NCBI GenBank assembly: GCA_937893795.1
Contig: CALCTH010000096.1
Location: 1-50,141, forward strand
Reading direction: 5' to 3'
Source: an uncultured Myxococcales bacterium
GTDB lineage: Bacteria; Myxococcota_A; Polyangia; Polyangiales; Houyiibacteriaceae
DNA: 50,141 nt
Positions 49,257 to 50,141 of this stretch are shown piece by piece. The notes beneath the pieces were generated by a model. That model was not told where the DNA came from, searched no databases, and was given only the letters and a program-made list of their open reading frames with translations. Each line of letters starts with the position of its first letter. Positions within the stretch are counted from its first letter, which is position 1. Both the position numbers and the translations under genes were made by a program.

Positions 49257-50051
49257 ATGAAGAACGCCTCCCTTGCCCCGCCGCGCGTCCGTCGCCCCGT
49301 TCCCCTGGCGCTCGCGTCGCTGCTCCTCGCCCTTGGCTGCGGTGGCGACGAGGGCGCGCCTTCCGCCGACGCCTTCATGGACGGAAGCATGGACGGCGGA
49401 ACGAGGGACGACGGCGCGATGCCCGATGCGGGCCCGGACGCGGGCGACGAGGACGCCGGCATGGATGGCGGCTCCCCGGGCAACTGCGGCAACCCCCGGC
49501 CGGACGTCTTCGCCGACGAGATCGTCTCGTTCATGCCCGGGCCGAACGCTGGCTTCGGTCAGGACGACCTTCCCTGCGTGGTGCTCGGGCCGCCCATCGG
49601 CGGCGGCGACGGGGGCGGGTCCCTCGACGTGCTCTCGCTCGGCGAGGCCGGCGAGATCGTGCTGGCGCTGCGGGACACGGACATCGTCGACGGGCCCGGG
49701 CCCGATCTGATCGTCTTCGAAAATCCCTTCACCGGGTTCTCCGAGACCGGCGCCGTCGCCGTCAGCATGGACGGCGAGACCTGGGACGAATGGCCCTGCG
49801 CCAATGACGAGCTCGCGGACTTCCCCGGCTGCGCCGGCGTGAGCCCCGTCTTCTCGAACCCCGACAACGGCATCGACCCGACCGATGCCGCGGCGGCCGG
49901 GGGCGACGCCTTCGATCTGGCGGAGCGCGGGCTCTCGCGCGCCCGCTTCGTGCGCATCCGTGACACGGGCTGGAACGTCTACGGCGGCAACTCCGGCGGC
50001 TTCGATCTCGACGCCATCGCCGCCGTGAACCGCGCGCCGCGCGCGGACTGA
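49257..50051 (+). CDS. Surface lipoprotein of unknown function
   Basis: 264 aa. Lipoprotein signal ending LLLALGCGG (Cys28), an Asp/Gly/Ala/Met linker (~30-75, DAGPDAGDEDAG) and a beta-sandwich-like domain: GSLDVLSLGEAGEIVLALRD, then DLIVFENPFTGFSETGAVAVSMDGETWDEWPC, then RFVRIRDTGWNVYGGNSGGFDLDAIAAVN. The last part looks like a discoidin-like or 'cell surface receptor domain' found in myxobacterial and planctomycete surface proteins. It probably binds Ca or sugar; not proven. Single gene. Confidence 0.8.
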   Translation: MKNASLAPPRVRRPVPLALASLLLALGCGGDEGAPSADAFMDGSMDGGTRDDGAMPDAGPDAGDEDAGMDGGSPGNCGNPRPDVFADEIVSFMPGPNAGFGQDDLPCVVLGPPIGGGDGGGSLDVLSLGEAGEIVLALRDTDIVDGPGPDLIVFENPFTGFSETGAVAVSMDGETWDEWPCANDELADFPGCAGVSPVFSNPDNGIDPTDAAAAGGDAFDLAERGLSRARFVRIRDTGWNVYGGNSGGFDLDAIAAVNRAPRAD

Positions 50052-50081
50052 GCGCGTCGGCGTCGCGCTCGATCGCTCCGC

Positions 50082-50141
50082 TCAGGCGTCGCCGCTCGTG
50101 ACGCGCAGTCCCTCCCCGTAGGCCCAGCGCCGCTGCATCGC
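50082..50141 (-). CDS. C-terminal end of a minus-strand gene (partial)
   Basis: The last 19 codons of a minus-strand frame run off the window, ending RWAYGEGLRVTSGDA then TGA at 50082-50084. The composition is protein-like and the gene would be convergent with the lipoprotein. Too short to identify. Confidence 0.4.
   Translation of the reverse strand, partial: AMQRRWAYGEGLRVTSGDA

Noticed and set aside
1-50141. RNA genes, CRISPR arrays, insertion sequences, prophage or toxin-antitoxin loci
   Set aside because: No tRNA or rRNA sequence, regular direct-repeat array, transposase, integrase or phage structural protein was seen on either strand.

Overview
The window is very GC-rich chromosomal DNA, gene-dense on both strands, from a bacterium that looks like a myxobacterium (Myxococcota, most likely the Sandaracinaceae/Polyangiales side). 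This is inferred from several lipoproteins with Asp/Ala/Gly-rich linkers after the lipidated Cys, an MxcI-like lipoprotein, Cys-rich DxCxxGxC surface repeats, a VIT-domain protein paired with a MerR regulator, and strong G/C third-position bias. No rRNA, tRNA, CRISPR array, insertion sequence, phage or plasmid function was seen. The first ~100 bases are C-rich low-complexity sequence that looks like a contig-end artefact, and the first gene is damaged.

Layout. 1-5 kb: a broken VIT-domain gene coupled to a short MerR-like gene, a cyclic-nucleotide-domain/thioredoxin-reductase-like flavoprotein, and a TetR-Rieske oxygenase operon with an 18-bp perfect palindrome at the TetR start. 5-11 kb: AraC-GyrI regulator, two SRPBCC proteins, a thioesterase, an LLM oxidoreductase/SDR pair, an alpha/beta hydrolase and a DUF454 membrane protein. 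11-14.7 kb: a probable iron/siderophore operon (PepSY membrane protein, small membrane protein, MxcI-like lipoprotein) with inverted repeats in its promoter and a TetR gene upstream. 14.7-22.2 kb: MoxR ATPase plus VWA-like protein, a two-TM protein, a beta-propeller lipoprotein split into two frames, a DHFR-like reductase and a CmcJ/AsaB-type oxygenase. 22.3-23 kb: two small unknown genes.

22.9-46.7 kb holds the most interesting part, a probable zinc-starvation regulon. A palindrome, TGCAAC-N3-GTTGCA (7-1-7 geometry typical of FUR-family operators), occurs five times, each in an intergenic region. It lies upstream of (1) a Cys-rich lipoprotein/methyltransferase/COG0523 GTPase operon, (2) a divergent DUF1826 / ZigA-like COG0523 GTPase pair, (3) an eight-gene operon with a LolD/FtsX-type ABC transporter, a DUF3299 protein, dCTP deaminase, an ABC-2 transporter with two DUF3526 permeases, and SelO, (4) an operon with a Tat-exported TldD, a TldE/PmbA partner and a flavoprotein, and (5) an S8 protease lipoprotein. 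COG0523, DUF1826 and DUF3299/FtsX genes are recurrent companions of zinc regulation in other bacteria, so the operator is most simply a Zur site; no Fur/Zur gene is present in the window. 46.9-50.1 kb: a sulfatase-superfamily lipoprotein, another lipoprotein, and the end of a minus-strand gene.

A second global feature is a TAG-type -10 hexamer (TAGGGT, TAGCAT, TAGCGT and similar) placed 6-12 nt before the start codon of about a dozen first genes. This geometry suggests widespread leaderless transcription. Several genes are interrupted (VIT protein, GMC oxidoreductase by one TAG, beta-propeller by a frame change); some of these may be sequence errors.
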